From Roseicyclus marinus (GTDB lineage: Bacteria > Pseudomonadota > Alphaproteobacteria > Rhodobacterales > Rhodobacteraceae): 64,000 nt of DNA. The translations under genes and the position numbers were made by a program. Below, one piece after another: positions 41,880 to 51,707 of the stretch (within the stretch, counting starts at the first letter, position 1; each line of letters begins with the position of its first letter). The notes under the pieces were generated by a model that was not told the origin of the DNA, made no database searches, and saw nothing but the letters and a program-made list of their open reading frames with translations. The stretch spans positions 3,413,001 through 3,477,000 of the forward strand of contig NZ_AP027266.1 of assembly GCF_036322625.1 (NCBI RefSeq). The letters run 5' to 3'.

Positions 41880-43585
41880 GCCGGGGTCAGCGACGCATCC
41901 ACCGCCGCCGACAGGCTGCGCGCATCCGCACGCGGCAGCGGCAGGTAGGGTGCGCCCATCTCGCGCGCCAGGGCATCAAGGCCCCGTGTGGGCCGCAGCC
42001 CGGTGTCGATGACGATCGCGGGCCAGCCACGCGCCCGGATCGCGCGGGCCATGGCCGTCGCATCCTCGCCCGCCTGCGCCCGGTCGGCACTGCCCGACAG
42101 GTCGACATTCGCCCGCCCATCGGTCAAGAGCGCGACGGATGGCGTCATCCCCTTGCCCTGCGCCAAAAGCGCCAGCTCCAGCGCCGCCTTCAGCCCGGCG
42201 GCCAGCGGCGTGCCGCCACCCCCCGGCAATTGCGACAGCCGCCGCTTGGTCTGCACCAGCGACCGCGTCGGCGGCAGCAAAACCTCCGCCCCCTCGCCGC
42301 GAAAAGCCACGAGCGCCACGTGATCGCGCCGGGCATAGGCTTCGCCCAACAAAAGCTCCACCGCGCCCTTGGCCTCGCCCAACCGCGCCAATGCGGCCGA
42401 TCCCGAGGCATCGACGACGAAAATGATCGCGCGGTCCGATGTCTCCTCGAACTGGCGCAGGCGGATATCGGACATGCGGATATGCAAGCGGTCAGGCTGA
42501 TCCGCCAGCTTGCGGCGCATCGGTTGCCACGGCGCCGCCGCGCGCAAGGTCGCCACCAGGTCGACCCGCGCATCGCCACCGGGACGCCCCGCGCGCGACG
42601 GCAGGGGGCGCCCGCGATGGTTGCCCTTTTTCGCAGCCCCCGACCCGCTCGCCGATGGGCTGGACCGTGCCGCGCGCCCGGCAGCCAGCCGCGCCAATAG
42701 ATCGGGGGGCAGCATCGCCTTGGCCGCTTCCAGCAGCATCTCGGCGGGGGGCAGGTCGATCCTGTCCTCGTCCTGCTCCGTCTCGGGCTTGTCCTCTGCC
42801 TCGGGCGGGGGTTCAGGCGCATCCTCGGGGCTGTCTTCGGGCGCGCTTTGCTCCGTCTCGGGGATCTGTGTCGCGCGGGGGGCCAGAACCAGCTCCACCG
42901 CCAGCAACAGATCGGCGCTTTCGATGCAATCCTCGCCTGACAACGCGGCACTTGCGCGGGCCACGGCCAGCGCCTGCAAGGGTGCGCGCAGCGACCCTAT
43001 GCCCAGCCGTGCCGCCACCTCGGCCAGTTCCGCGATGGCACTGTCCGGCACCGTCACGCGGGGCAAAAGCGCCCGCGCCTCGGCCAGCGCCTCCATGTCC
43101 AGCGCCAGTTCGGGCGAGGCCGTCAGACCCTGTTGTGCCAGATCGAGATGAATCGCCAACCGATCCGCAAGGGCCGAAGACAGCCGTTCCTCCGGCTCCG
43201 CCCCCTCGTCGAGCGCGATCAGCGACAGGCCCTTGCGTGCGTCAAGCGCTGCGGCCAGCCGTGCCGCCAGCCCCGGTTTCACCCGTTCGGCCATCGGCAT
43301 CACCAGAACGGCGGGATCACCCAACAGACCCCTGGTCCGGACCACGCGGCCCTCGGCCAATGTCGCCGACAGATCGACGCCGCCGAACAGCGCATCATCC
43401 CCGATACCGGGATGAATCCGCCGCAGATTCAGACCCTGCAAGGCGGTATGGAGTGCATCTTGAACCCGGTCCCTGACCGGCCCGACCCGGGCGCGCAGCC
43501 AGATGCCGCCAAGGGCCGCGGGGTCCAGCGCGAAGCAGGCCAGCGCAAGGTTGACCCTTTGCCAGCGCTCTTCGCCCCCGCTCAC
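41876..43585 (-). CDS. bchD: BchD, magnesium chelatase subunit D
   Basis: BchD forms a hexameric platform with the BchI ATPase. The 569-residue protein has a degenerate N-terminal AAA+ domain without a Walker A loop, then an acidic, proline-rich linker (EDSPEDAPEPPPEAEDKPE). The C-terminal VWA integrin-like domain carries the MIDAS-type DASGSAA motif. GTG 43585 overlaps the bchI stop (GTGA). The order crtA-bchI-bchD-bchO is typical. Confidence 0.95.
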   Translation of the reverse strand: MSGGEERWQRVNLALACFALDPAALGGIWLRARVGPVRDRVQDALHTALQGLNLRRIHPGIGDDALFGGVDLSATLAEGRVVRTRGLLGDPAVLVMPMAERVKPGLAARLAAALDARKGLSLIALDEGAEPEERLSSALADRLAIHLDLAQQGLTASPELALDMEALAEARALLPRVTVPDSAIAELAEVAARLGIGSLRAPLQALAVARASAALSGEDCIESADLLLAVELVLAPRATQIPETEQSAPEDSPEDAPEPPPEAEDKPETEQDEDRIDLPPAEMLLEAAKAMLPPDLLARLAAGRAARSSPSASGSGAAKKGNHRGRPLPSRAGRPGGDARVDLVATLRAAAPWQPMRRKLADQPDRLHIRMSDIRLRQFEETSDRAIIFVVDASGSAALARLGEAKGAVELLLGEAYARRDHVALVAFRGEGAEVLLPPTRSLVQTKRRLSQLPGGGGTPLAAGLKAALELALLAQGKGMTPSVALLTDGRANVDLSGSADRAQAGEDATAMARAIRARGWPAIVIDTGLRPTRGLDALAREMGAPYLPLPRADARSLSAAVDASLTPA

Positions 43586-44601
43586 CCCAGAACCTCCTCC
43601 ACCACGCGGCTCACGCGTGTGGTCGATCCCGCCTCGTCCAGCGGATCGCGCCGCAGCCGGTGGCGCAAGGCCGAAGGCGCAACCGCCCGCAGATGGTCCC
43701 GCGTAACCTGCCCATCACCGCCAAAGGCCGCCAGCGCCCGTGCCGCCCTGAGCAGCGTCAATTCCCCGCGCAGCCCGTCCGACCCCAGTGCCACGCACAA
43801 TTCCGCGCAATCGCGCAAGCGATTCTCGCCCGCCTCCACATGGCCCAGCGCAGACCGCGCTGCCACGATCCGGGCGCGCAGATCCATGTCGGCCCCATGC
43901 CATTCCGTGACGAATCCCACCGGGTCGCGGTCATAGGCATCGCGCCGCCGGATCACCTCGATCCGCGTGTCGATATCCCTGGGGCTTGTCACCTCGACCG
44001 ACAGGCCGAACCGGTCCAGCAATTGCGGCCGCAATTCCCCTTCCTCGGGGTTGCCGGACCCGACAAGCACGAAACGCGCCGGATGCCGGATCGACAGGCC
44101 CTCACGCTCCACCACGTTCTGACCGGATTGCGCCACGTCGAGCAGCAGATCGACCAGATGATCCTCCAACAGGTTCACCTCGTCGATATAAAGGTATCCG
44201 CGATTGGCCCGCGCCAAAAGGCCGGGCTCGAACGCCTTTTCCCCCAGCGTCAGCGCCTTTTCGATATCGAGCGCGCCCACCACCCGATCCTCGGTCGCCC
44301 CCAGCGGCAGGTCGATCACCGGCGTGGGCTTTTCCACCACGTCGCGGTCTGTGACCTTGGCCCAATCGGGGATCTGCCCCTCGTGTTCCGAATTCACCGG
44401 GCAGCCCGCGATGGCGGAAATCGGTGGCAACAGCGCGGCAAGACCCCGGACAGCGGTGGATTTGCCCGTGCCACGGTCCCCGAACACCAGAACACCCCCG
44501 ATGCCGGGGTCGATGGCGGTCAGGATCATGGCCTGTTTCATGTCCTCCTGCCCCACGATGGCGGAAAAGGGGAACGGGCCCATGCGTGCAAGATCCTTCA
44601 T
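43582..44601 (-). CDS. bchI: BchI, magnesium chelatase ATPase subunit I
   Basis: BchI is the AAA+ motor of Mg chelatase. The 339-residue protein starts MKDLARMGPFPFSAIVGQED and has Walker A GDRGTGKST (~41-49), Walker B YLYIDEVNLLEDH and sensor-type GSGNPEEGELRPQLLDRFGL. ATG 44601 overlaps the crtA TGA as ATGA. The frame upstream of this ATG is crtA sequence out of frame. Confidence 0.97.
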   Translation of the reverse strand: MKDLARMGPFPFSAIVGQEDMKQAMILTAIDPGIGGVLVFGDRGTGKSTAVRGLAALLPPISAIAGCPVNSEHEGQIPDWAKVTDRDVVEKPTPVIDLPLGATEDRVVGALDIEKALTLGEKAFEPGLLARANRGYLYIDEVNLLEDHLVDLLLDVAQSGQNVVEREGLSIRHPARFVLVGSGNPEEGELRPQLLDRFGLSVEVTSPRDIDTRIEVIRRRDAYDRDPVGFVTEWHGADMDLRARIVAARSALGHVEAGENRLRDCAELCVALGSDGLRGELTLLRAARALAAFGGDGQVTRDHLRAVAPSALRHRLRRDPLDEAGSTTRVSRVVEEVLG

Positions 44602-45326
44602 TCGGCGGCGACCTTCATCTCTTGGGGATTGGGGTGGGTCAGGTCCGGCGTCACGCCGCCCCATGACCCTTCGACCGCATCGACCCGGAACCGGGCGTAG
44701 AGATCTTCCTTGAACAATTTGCCCTCGCGCACCTCGCGGATGGCGCTGGCATGGGGGCCATCGGCGCGGGCGAATGCGGCCATGCTCGCCACATCCGGCC
44801 AGACCGAGAATGTCGCCTGCCGCACCAGCGGCAATTCCCCGATGCCGATCTTGAACAGCACGTTCGGGTCCTGCCCGATGGCGCGCGAGATCGCGGGTTC
44901 CTGTTTCCAGAACCGTCCGGCGCTCCGCAGCTTGACCGTCGCCCGCGTCAGCGCGGCAACCGGCCCGTCCAGCGTGATGTCCTGCGGGGTGAACGGGGCC
45001 TTGCCGTCCCACCGGCCACGGGCCGAGGCTGGCGTCAGGAAAACCGTCATCCTTTCGTCGGCCATCTCCGCGTAGCGACGGAACACCTGTGTACCGAACA
45101 TCGCGCGGCGCGCCGTGTCATGGTCGGGCCATGTGGCCAAGATCGCATAGACCGAGGTGTCGGGAATGGGGGTAAACCCCTCGCCCACGCCCGAACCGCA
45201 AAGCTTCACCGTGCCGATGTCGCGCACCGCTTTCAGGGCGAATCGTGCGGTCGCCATCTGCGCCAAGGCCCACAGGCGCGCGCGCACGGGCCCGAAGCGA
45301 TACAGGCTCAAGGTGACGGATTGCAT
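44598..45326 (-). CDS. crtA: CrtA, spheroidene monooxygenase
   Basis: CrtA adds the C-2 keto group to spheroidene with oxygen, giving spheroidenone. The 242-residue protein begins MQSVTLSLYRFGPVRARLWA. It has the conserved blocks KLCGSGVGEGFTPIP, GRWDGKAPF and IGIGELPLVRQATFSVWP. ATG 45326 is chosen because the upstream in-frame 76 codons cross the PpsR operator region and have no family similarity. The operator ends only 16 bp from the start codon, so the leader must be very short. Confidence 0.95.
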   Translation of the reverse strand: MQSVTLSLYRFGPVRARLWALAQMATARFALKAVRDIGTVKLCGSGVGEGFTPIPDTSVYAILATWPDHDTARRAMFGTQVFRRYAEMADERMTVFLTPASARGRWDGKAPFTPQDITLDGPVAALTRATVKLRSAGRFWKQEPAISRAIGQDPNVLFKIGIGELPLVRQATFSVWPDVASMAAFARADGPHASAIREVREGKLFKEDLYARFRVDAVEGSWGGVTPDLTHPNPQEMKVAAE

Positions 45327-45341
45327 GGCCGGTCCTCCATG

Positions 45342-45359
45342 TGTCAACTTAGTCTGACA
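45342..45359. promoter_or_regulatory. PpsR/CrtJ operator on the crtA side
   Basis: TGTCAACTTAGTCTGACA is a perfect TGT-N12-ACA site, 16 bp upstream of the crtA ATG. Its position suggests overlap with the crtA transcription start. Confidence 0.9.
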
Positions 45360-45428
45360 TATTCTTGGCCAGAAGAAAAGGCAATGCGACACAGGATTGT
45401 CTTGGCAATCCCGCCTTCTGTGCCATAA

Positions 45429-45446
45429 TGTAAATCTGACTAGACA
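45429..45446. promoter_or_regulatory. PpsR/CrtJ operator on the crtI side
   Basis: TGTAAATCTGACTAGACA is a perfect TGT-N12-ACA site, 14 bp upstream of the crtI ATG. The two sites are 87 bp apart (centre to centre), each next to one of the divergent start codons. Confidence 0.89.
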
Positions 45447-45459
45447 GTTGAGGCCCCGG

Positions 45460-47013
45460 ATGACCGACCGACCGAAATCCTCCGGCCCCTCCAGCGCGAT
45501 CGTCATCGGGGCGGGGCTGGGTGGCCTGTCCGCCGCCATGCGGCTGGGGGCCAAGGGCTACCAGGTCACGCTTCTGGACCGACTCGACCGGGTGGGCGGG
45601 CGCGGCTCGTCCGTCACGCAGAACGGCCATCGCTTCGATCTCGGCCCCACCATCGTCACCGTCCCGCAGGTCTTCGAACAGCTCTGGCGCGACTGCGGCC
45701 GCGATTTCCGCAAGGATGTCGATCTGCGCCCCGTCGATCCCTATTACGAGATCCGCTGGCGCGACGGCTCCGTCTTTACCGTCCGGCAGGACGAGCAGGC
45801 GATGATCGACGAGGTGCACCGCCTTTCGCCGCGCGATGTGCCCGGCTACAAGAAATTCTTCAAGGACAGCGAGACACGCTACCAATTCGGGTTCGAGGGG
45901 CTGGGCCGCCGCCCGATGAACAAGCTGATGGACCTGATCCGCGAATTGCCCGGTTTCGTGAAACTGCGCGCCGATCGGTCCGTCTATGGCCATGCCGCCG
46001 CCCGCGTCCGCGACCCGCGCCTCCGCATGGCGTTGTCGTTCCACCCGCTCTTCATCGGCGGGGATCCGACACATGTGACCTCTATGTATATCCTCGTCAG
46101 CCACCTCGAAAAGGAATTCGGGGTGCATTACGCGATGGGCGGGGTGCAGGCGATGGCCGATGCCATGGTGCGCGTGATCGAGGATCAGGGCGGCACCGTC
46201 CGCCGCGGGGTCGAGGTGGACGAGATCACCGTGACCGCGGGCCGCGCGGATGGCGTGATCACTGCGGATGGCGAACGGCTTGCCGCCGATATCGTCGTGT
46301 CGAACGCCGATCCGGGCACGACCTATGACCATCTCCTGCGCAACCAGACCAAGCGCCGCTGGACCAAGGCGCGGCTCAGCCGCTCCCGTTGGTCGATGGG
46401 TCTTTTCGTCTGGTATTTCGGGACAAAGGGCACGGCGGGCAAATGGGCCGATGTGGGCCACCACACGATCCTGAACGGCCCGCGCTACAAGGGTCTGCTC
46501 AATGACATCTTCATGAAGCGCCACCTTGCCCATGACATGTCGATCTACCTGCACCGCCCTTCGGTCACCGATCCGTCGGTCGCACCCAAGGGCGATGATA
46601 CATTCTATGCCCTCAGCCCGGTTCCCAACCTGCATGGCGCGGACAGCGTCGATTGGGACGAGATGCGCGAAACCTATCGCCGCAACCTTGCGGGCGTGTT
46701 GAACGATCACCTGATCCCCGGCTTCGAGGATCATCTCTCGGCCAGCCATATCCTCACGCCCACCGATTTCCAGACCCGCTACCTCAGCCCCCATGGTGCG
46801 GGCTTCAGCCTCGAGCCGCGCATCTTCCAATCCGCATGGTTCCGCCCGCACAATATTTCCGAGGAATTCGGCAACCTGTTCCTCGTCGGCGCGGGCACCC
46901 ATCCCGGTGCCGGCATCCCTTCGGTCGTCACCTCGTCCGAGGTGTTGACCCAGCTCGTTCCCGATGCGCCGCGTCCCTACGTCGTGGCCCCGACCAAGGT
47001 GGCCGCCGAATGA
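45460..47013 (+). CDS. crtI: CrtI, phytoene desaturase
   Basis: CrtI introduces three double bonds into phytoene to give neurosporene. The 517-residue FAD enzyme has the N-terminal AIVIGAGLGGLSAAMRL and RVGGRGSS blocks and the C-terminal FLVGAGTHPGAGIPSVVTSSEV block. ATG 45460 is selected by homology; the preceding in-frame codons include the PpsR site. crtB overlaps its stop as ATGA. Confidence 0.97.
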   Translation: MTDRPKSSGPSSAIVIGAGLGGLSAAMRLGAKGYQVTLLDRLDRVGGRGSSVTQNGHRFDLGPTIVTVPQVFEQLWRDCGRDFRKDVDLRPVDPYYEIRWRDGSVFTVRQDEQAMIDEVHRLSPRDVPGYKKFFKDSETRYQFGFEGLGRRPMNKLMDLIRELPGFVKLRADRSVYGHAAARVRDPRLRMALSFHPLFIGGDPTHVTSMYILVSHLEKEFGVHYAMGGVQAMADAMVRVIEDQGGTVRRGVEVDEITVTAGRADGVITADGERLAADIVVSNADPGTTYDHLLRNQTKRRWTKARLSRSRWSMGLFVWYFGTKGTAGKWADVGHHTILNGPRYKGLLNDIFMKRHLAHDMSIYLHRPSVTDPSVAPKGDDTFYALSPVPNLHGADSVDWDEMRETYRRNLAGVLNDHLIPGFEDHLSASHILTPTDFQTRYLSPHGAGFSLEPRIFQSAWFRPHNISEEFGNLFLVGAGTHPGAGIPSVVTSSEVLTQLVPDAPRPYVVAPTKVAAE

Positions 47014-48035
47014 TGCAGGCAGGCGATCTGGATTGGTGCCGCAACGCGATCCGTGAAGGGTCCTATTCCTTCCACGCGGCCTCAAGGCTTTTGCCGGCCC
47101 GCGTCCGTGATCCGGCCTTGGCGCTTTACGCCTTTTGCCGCGTCGCGGATGACGAGGTCGATTTCGGCACCAACAAACCTGCCGCTGTCCTCGCGCTCCG
47201 CGACAGGCTCGATCTGGTCTACGCGGGCCGCCCCCGCAACGCGCCCGCCGACCGCGCCTTTGCCGCCTTGGTCGAAGATTTCGACATGCCCCGCGAATTG
47301 CCCGAGGCGCTGCTCGAAGGGCTGGCATGGGATGGCATGGAACGCCGCTATGCCACCCTGTCCGATGTGCGCAGCTATTCGGCCCGCGTCGCCTCTGCGG
47401 TGGGGGCGATGATGTGCGTCCTGATGCGCGTCCGCGACCCCCGCGCGCTGGCGCGTGCCTGTGATCTGGGCGTAGCGATGCAGCTGACCAACATCGCCCG
47501 CGACGTGGGTGAGGATGCGCGCGCAGGCCGCTTCTACCTCCCCACCGACTGGATGAAGGAGGCGGGGCTCGACCTTGACGCCTTCCTTGCCGATCCGCGC
47601 CCCGGCCCCGAAATGCGCCGCCTCGTGCGCCGCCTTCTGGCCGAGGCGAACCGCCTCTACCTCCGGTCCGAGGCCGGGATCGGCGCGCTGCCCCTGTCGG
47701 CCCGCCCCGGCATCTTTGCCGCGCGCCATTGCTACGACGCCATCGGGCGGAACCTTGCCCGGGCTGGTCATGACAGCGTCAGCGCTCGCGCCTATACGAC
47801 CCGCGCGCAGAAACTCGGGCTTCTGGGTTTGTCCGTGGTGCGGGCCGGTCTGGTTACGGTCTTTCCGACCAATCCCGTGCTTTTCGCCAAACCCCTGACT
47901 GAGACCGCCTTTCTGGTCGAGGCCGCCGCCCATCCCGACACCTTGAAATCGGGCTGGGGCGAAAGCGTCATTTCCGTCCTTTCCCAACTCGAAGCACGCG
48001 ATCGCGCGCAGGGTGCCTTGGCGCGGACCGCCTGA
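47010..48035 (+). CDS. crtB: CrtB, phytoene synthase
   Basis: CrtB condenses two GGPP to phytoene. The 341-residue protein has the first aspartate-rich motif ADDEVD (about 46-51) and the second, NIARDVGEDARAGRFYLP (about 157). ATG 47010 overlaps the crtI TGA; a second ATG directly follows (MM) and either may be used. tspO starts 17 bp downstream. Confidence 0.96.
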   Translation: MMQAGDLDWCRNAIREGSYSFHAASRLLPARVRDPALALYAFCRVADDEVDFGTNKPAAVLALRDRLDLVYAGRPRNAPADRAFAALVEDFDMPRELPEALLEGLAWDGMERRYATLSDVRSYSARVASAVGAMMCVLMRVRDPRALARACDLGVAMQLTNIARDVGEDARAGRFYLPTDWMKEAGLDLDAFLADPRPGPEMRRLVRRLLAEANRLYLRSEAGIGALPLSARPGIFAARHCYDAIGRNLARAGHDSVSARAYTTRAQKLGLLGLSVVRAGLVTVFPTNPVLFAKPLTETAFLVEAAAHPDTLKSGWGESVISVLSQLEARDRAQGALARTA

Positions 48036-48052
48036 GGCCCTATCTGCCAATC

Positions 48053-48526
48053 ATGGATTGGCTTTTGTTCGCGATATTCCTGGCGGCCTGCGGGGCTGCG
48101 GCCACGACCGGCTCGATGTTCATGCCGGGCGCGTGGTATCGCGCGCTGTCCAAACCATCCTGGACCCCACCCGATTGGGTGTTCCCCGTGGTCTGGACGA
48201 TCCTCTACATCTCCTCGGCCTTTGCCGCGGCCCGTGTCGCCCCTCTTGAGGGCAGCGCCTATGCCATGGCTTTCTGGGCGATGCAGATCGCCTTCAACAC
48301 GCTCTGGACGCCGGTCTTTTTCGGCCTGCACCGCATCCGCGCGGGATTTGTCGTCATGCTGGGTCTCTGGATCGCGGTTGCGGGAACCATGGTCACCTTC
48401 TGGCAACTCGACTGGATCGCGGGCGCGTTGTTCGTGCCCTACCTCGCCTGGGTCACCATCGCGGGCGCGTTGAACGGCAGCGTCTGGATGCGGAACCGGG
48501 GCGGGATGAGCGAACCTGCCGCTTAA
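48053..48526 (+). CDS. tspO: TspO/CrtK, tryptophan-rich sensory protein
   Basis: TspO is a five-helix membrane protein that binds porphyrins and influences pigment-gene expression in Rhodobacter. The 157-residue protein has the typical WYRALSKPSWTPPDWVFPVVWTILY block and NTLWTPVFFGLHR. It closes the crtIB-tspO operon at the cluster edge. Its TAA stop shares three bases with the stop of the convergent toxin gene. Confidence 0.95.
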   Translation: MDWLLFAIFLAACGAAATTGSMFMPGAWYRALSKPSWTPPDWVFPVVWTILYISSAFAAARVAPLEGSAYAMAFWAMQIAFNTLWTPVFFGLHRIRAGFVVMLGLWIAVAGTMVTFWQLDWIAGALFVPYLAWVTIAGALNGSVWMRNRGGMSEPAA

Positions 48527-48867
48527 CGCAGCATCCGCGCCAGCATCCTGCGCGTGTGGTCCTGCCCTCCGTAGAAGATGGCGAGGATCCTCACGACCCG
48601 CATGTCTTCGTTCACGTCAAAATAGACGATGAACCGATCCATCGTCACGTTGCGGATCCCCAAGCCCATTTCTGGTCGCAACGATCCACGATATGGTGCC
48701 TTGGCGAGTCCTTGAAGAGCGTGCAGGAATCCTTCGAGCCTCTCTAAGACTATGGCTTCTGCCTCTTCGGCAGAATGACCGAAAGCCTCAAAACTTCGGA
48801 GCAGGAAATCCGATATGGAAACGAGGTCCGACTCGACGGCCTCCTGACGCTCAATCCTGTAGTTCAC
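48523..48867 (-). CDS. ParE/RelE-type toxin
   Basis: This 114-residue small protein is of the RelE/ParE fold type. It begins MNYRIERQEAVESDLVSI and continues with long helices (EEAEAIVLERLEGFLHALQGLAKAP). The beta-sheet part IRNVTMDRFIVYFDVNEDMRVVRILAIFYGGQDH is characteristic of the superfamily. The start lies inside the end of the upstream antitoxin gene (17-bp overlap), as usual for type II pairs. ParE homologues inhibit gyrase and RelE homologues cleave mRNA; which applies is not decided here. Confidence 0.85.
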   Translation of the reverse strand: MNYRIERQEAVESDLVSISDFLLRSFEAFGHSAEEAEAIVLERLEGFLHALQGLAKAPYRGSLRPEMGLGIRNVTMDRFIVYFDVNEDMRVVRILAIFYGGQDHTRRMLARMLR

Positions 48868-49126
48868 GCCTTGCCCGCCAGCGCTCCATGACCTTCCGCG
48901 TCAGTTCTCCGGGTGTTTCCATGGCAACGAATGGCCCCTTCGCCCGTTCCTGCAAAACCGCCCTCAGCGCCGCTACGTCGGCCATCTCGGCCTCGCGTTC
49001 CATCTGCAGACGGTCCAGCCCATGCTGGATCACGGCGCTGATGCTGGCATATCGGCCTTCTTCCACCAGCTGGCGGGCAAAGGCGGCCTGTTGATCACTC
49101 AGCGAAACGGAGGTCTTTACGGTCAT
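48851..49126 (-). CDS. ParD-type (RHH) antitoxin
   Basis: This 91-residue protein has an N-terminal ribbon-helix-helix pattern (MTVKTSVSLSDQQAAFARQLVEEGRYASISAVIQHGL cut here as one block of the fold). The acidic, flexible C-terminal half should neutralise the toxin. It precedes the toxin gene on the same strand and should autoregulate the pair. The module lies between the photosynthesis cluster and infB. Confidence 0.85.
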   Translation of the reverse strand: MTVKTSVSLSDQQAAFARQLVEEGRYASISAVIQHGLDRLQMEREAEMADVAALRAVLQERAKGPFVAMETPGELTRKVMERWRARRELQD

Positions 49127-49173
49127 GGCGGCTCCTTGGTGCTACTGAGTAGTATAACTGAGAGGGGCGCAAA

Positions 49174-49197
49174 GAAAAAGGGCGCCCGAAGGCACCC
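49174..49197 (-). terminator. Terminator of the rimP-nusA-infB operon
   Basis: On the minus strand GGGTGCC-TTCG-GGCGCCC forms a 7-bp stem with a stable tetraloop, followed by TTTTTCTTT. It is 24 bp after the infB stop. Confidence 0.92.
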
Positions 49198-49220
49198 GAT
49201 TCCCGAAAACGACCAAAGGG

Positions 49221-51707
49221 TCACGCCAGCGAGCGTTCGACCTCTTCGCGTTCGAAGATCTCGATGACATCGCCCTTGCGGATGTCGTCGTAATTCTCGA
49301 AGGCCATCCCGCATTCCTGCCCGGATTGCACTTCCTTGACCTCGTCCTTGAAGCGCTTGAGCGTCTTGAGCGTGCCCTCGTGGACCACGACATCGTCGCG
49401 CAGAAGGCGCACACCGGCCGACCGGCGGGCCACGCCCTCGGTCACCAGACAGCCCGCGACATTGCCCACACCCGAGACCTTGAAGACTTCGCGGATCTGC
49501 GCGTAGCCGATGAAGTTCTCGCGGATCTCGGCACCCAGCAGACCCGAAGCAGCGGCCTTCACATCGTCGACCAGGTCGTAAATCACCGAATAATACCGGA
49601 TCTCCACGCCCTTCTGGTTCGCGCTCGTCCGTGCGGGCGCATTGGCCCGGACGTTGAAGCCGATCACCGGCGCGCCCGAGGCTTCGGCCAGCGTGATGTC
49701 GGATTCCGTGATCGCGCCCACACCGTAATGCAGCACGCGCACGCGCACCTCGTCGTTGCCGATCTTTTCCATCGCCTGGACGATGGCCTCGGCAGAGCCC
49801 TGCACGTCGGCCTTCACCACGATGGGCAGTTCGGCCACGTTCTTGTCCGCCTTGGCCTTGGCCAGAAGCTGGTCGAGCGTCGTGGCGGCACCTGCCGCCG
49901 CGCGCTTGTCCTTGGCGGCCTGCGCCCGGTATTCCGCGATCTCGCGGGCCTGCGCCTCGGTTTCGACCACGTTCAGCACGTCGCCCGCTTCGGGCGTTCC
50001 GTTCAGACCCAGAACCTCGACGGGAACCGACGGACCGGCGATCTTCACCCGGTCGCCCTTGTCGTTCTCCATCGCGCGGACCTTGCCCCACTGCTCGCCC
50101 ACGACAAAGATATCGCCTTGTTTCAGCGTACCTTTCTGGACCAGCACGGTCGCCACGGGGCCACGGCCCACGTCAAGCTGCGCCTCGATCACCGCGCCTT
50201 CGGCGGGGCGGTCGGGGTTGGCCTTGAGCTCGAGGATCTCGGCCTGAAGCGCGATGGCCTCAAGCAGCTCCGGCAGGCCCTGCCCGGTATGGGCGGACAC
50301 CTCGACGTCCTGCACTTCGCCCGACATCTTTTCGACGATGACTTCGTGCTGGAGCAGTTCGGCGCGGACCTTGTCGGGGTCTGCCTCGTATTTGTCGATC
50401 TTGTTGATCGCCACGATCATCGGCACCTTGGCGGCCTTGGCGTGGTTGATCGCCTCGATCGTCTGCGGCATCACCGAATCGTCTGCGGCAACCACCAGAA
50501 CCACGATATCCGTCACCTGCGCGCCACGGGCTCGCATGGAGGTGAAGGCCGCGTGGCCGGGCGTATCGAGGAAAGTCAGAACCGCGCCGCTTTCGGTCTT
50601 CACCTGGTAGGCACCGATATGCTGCGTGATGCCGCCGGCCTCGCCCGACACGACATTCGCCTGCCGGATCTTGTCCAGGAGCGAGGTCTTGCCGTGGTCG
50701 ACGTGGCCCATGATCGTGATGACGGGCGGACGCGGCTTCAGATCCTCGGCCTTGTCCTCGACCGAGTCGATGACATGCTCCACGTCCGAATCCGAGACGC
50801 GCTGCACGCGGTGGCCGAATTCCTCGATGATCAGTTCGGCGGTATCGGCGTCGATCACCTGGTTTTGCGTGACCATCATGCCGTTCTGCATCAGCGCCTT
50901 GACCACATCGGCCACGCGTTCCGCCATCCGGTTGGCCAATTCGCTGACCACGATGGTTTCGGGCAATTGCACGTCGCGCACGATCTTTTCGCGGTCCTGC
51001 TGACCGCCCATCGCCTTCTGGCGCGCGCGCTCCTGCTTGCGCTTCATCGCGGCGAGGCTGCGCTGACGGCCGCCTTCGCCCCCGGTGAGCGCCTCGTTCA
51101 GCGTCAGCTTGCCTGCGCGGCGGCCATCGCGTTCGCCACCGCCCCGCTTGCCGCCACGATCCTCGTCCTCGGCCTTGCGGCGGACGGGTTGCGGCGCGGG
51201 TTTACTTGCTCCGCCACGGGGTGTGGCGGCGGCTGCCGCTTCCACGGCTGCCGGGTCGCTCGGCGCTTCCTTGGGCGCGTTGCGGCGGGCCTCTTCCTCG
51301 GCAAGACGGCGGGCGTCTTCCTCTTCCTTGGCGCGCAGCATCTCTTCGCGCTCGCGATCCTCGCGTTCCTTGGCTTCGGCCTCGGCGCGGCGGCGGGCGC
51401 GTTCTTCTTCGCGTTCGCGTTCTTCCTGCTGGCGGCGCTGTTCGTCCTCGACCTCGCGGGCGCGGGCGTTCTGAAGCGCTTTCAGGCGGCGTTCAAGCTC
51501 GGCATCGGGCAGCGACTTTTCGCGCTTGCCACCCTCGGCATTCTGCGCAGCCGCGGATTGCGCGCCGGGTTTCGGCACGACAACGCGCTTGCGCTTGGTC
51601 TCGACCACGACGCTTTTGGTGCGCCCGCGCGAGAAGCTCTGGCTCACGCGGCCAGACCGCGCACCACCAGAGAGGCCAAGGGGTTTCTTTCCGTCCGTGT
51701 CGCTCAT
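49221..51707 (-). CDS. infB: InfB, translation initiation factor IF-2
   Basis: IF-2 is the GTPase that brings initiator tRNA to the 30S subunit. The 828-residue protein has an N-terminal basic region, a long Arg/Glu/Ala-rich coiled coil (about 75-170) and a glycine/arginine-rich part. The G domain carries [17 protein letters not shown] and NKID, followed by the usual C-terminal domains. ATG 51707 ([15 protein letters not shown]) is chosen because it overlaps the ylxR-like stop by 4 bp and the upstream in-frame codons lack similarity. Confidence 0.97.
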   Translation of the reverse strand: MSDTDGKKPLGLSGGARSGRVSQSFSRGRTKSVVVETKRKRVVVPKPGAQSAAAQNAEGGKREKSLPDAELERRLKALQNARAREVEDEQRRQQEEREREEERARRRAEAEAKEREDREREEMLRAKEEEDARRLAEEEARRNAPKEAPSDPAAVEAAAAATPRGGASKPAPQPVRRKAEDEDRGGKRGGGERDGRRAGKLTLNEALTGGEGGRQRSLAAMKRKQERARQKAMGGQQDREKIVRDVQLPETIVVSELANRMAERVADVVKALMQNGMMVTQNQVIDADTAELIIEEFGHRVQRVSDSDVEHVIDSVEDKAEDLKPRPPVITIMGHVDHGKTSLLDKIRQANVVSGEAGGITQHIGAYQVKTESGAVLTFLDTPGHAAFTSMRARGAQVTDIVVLVVAADDSVMPQTIEAINHAKAAKVPMIVAINKIDKYEADPDKVRAELLQHEVIVEKMSGEVQDVEVSAHTGQGLPELLEAIALQAEILELKANPDRPAEGAVIEAQLDVGRGPVATVLVQKGTLKQGDIFVVGEQWGKVRAMENDKGDRVKIAGPSVPVEVLGLNGTPEAGDVLNVVETEAQAREIAEYRAQAAKDKRAAAGAATTLDQLLAKAKADKNVAELPIVVKADVQGSAEAIVQAMEKIGNDEVRVRVLHYGVGAITESDITLAEASGAPVIGFNVRANAPARTSANQKGVEIRYYSVIYDLVDDVKAAASGLLGAEIRENFIGYAQIREVFKVSGVGNVAGCLVTEGVARRSAGVRLLRDDVVVHEGTLKTLKRFKDEVKEVQSGQECGMAFENYDDIRKGDVIEIFEREEVERSLA

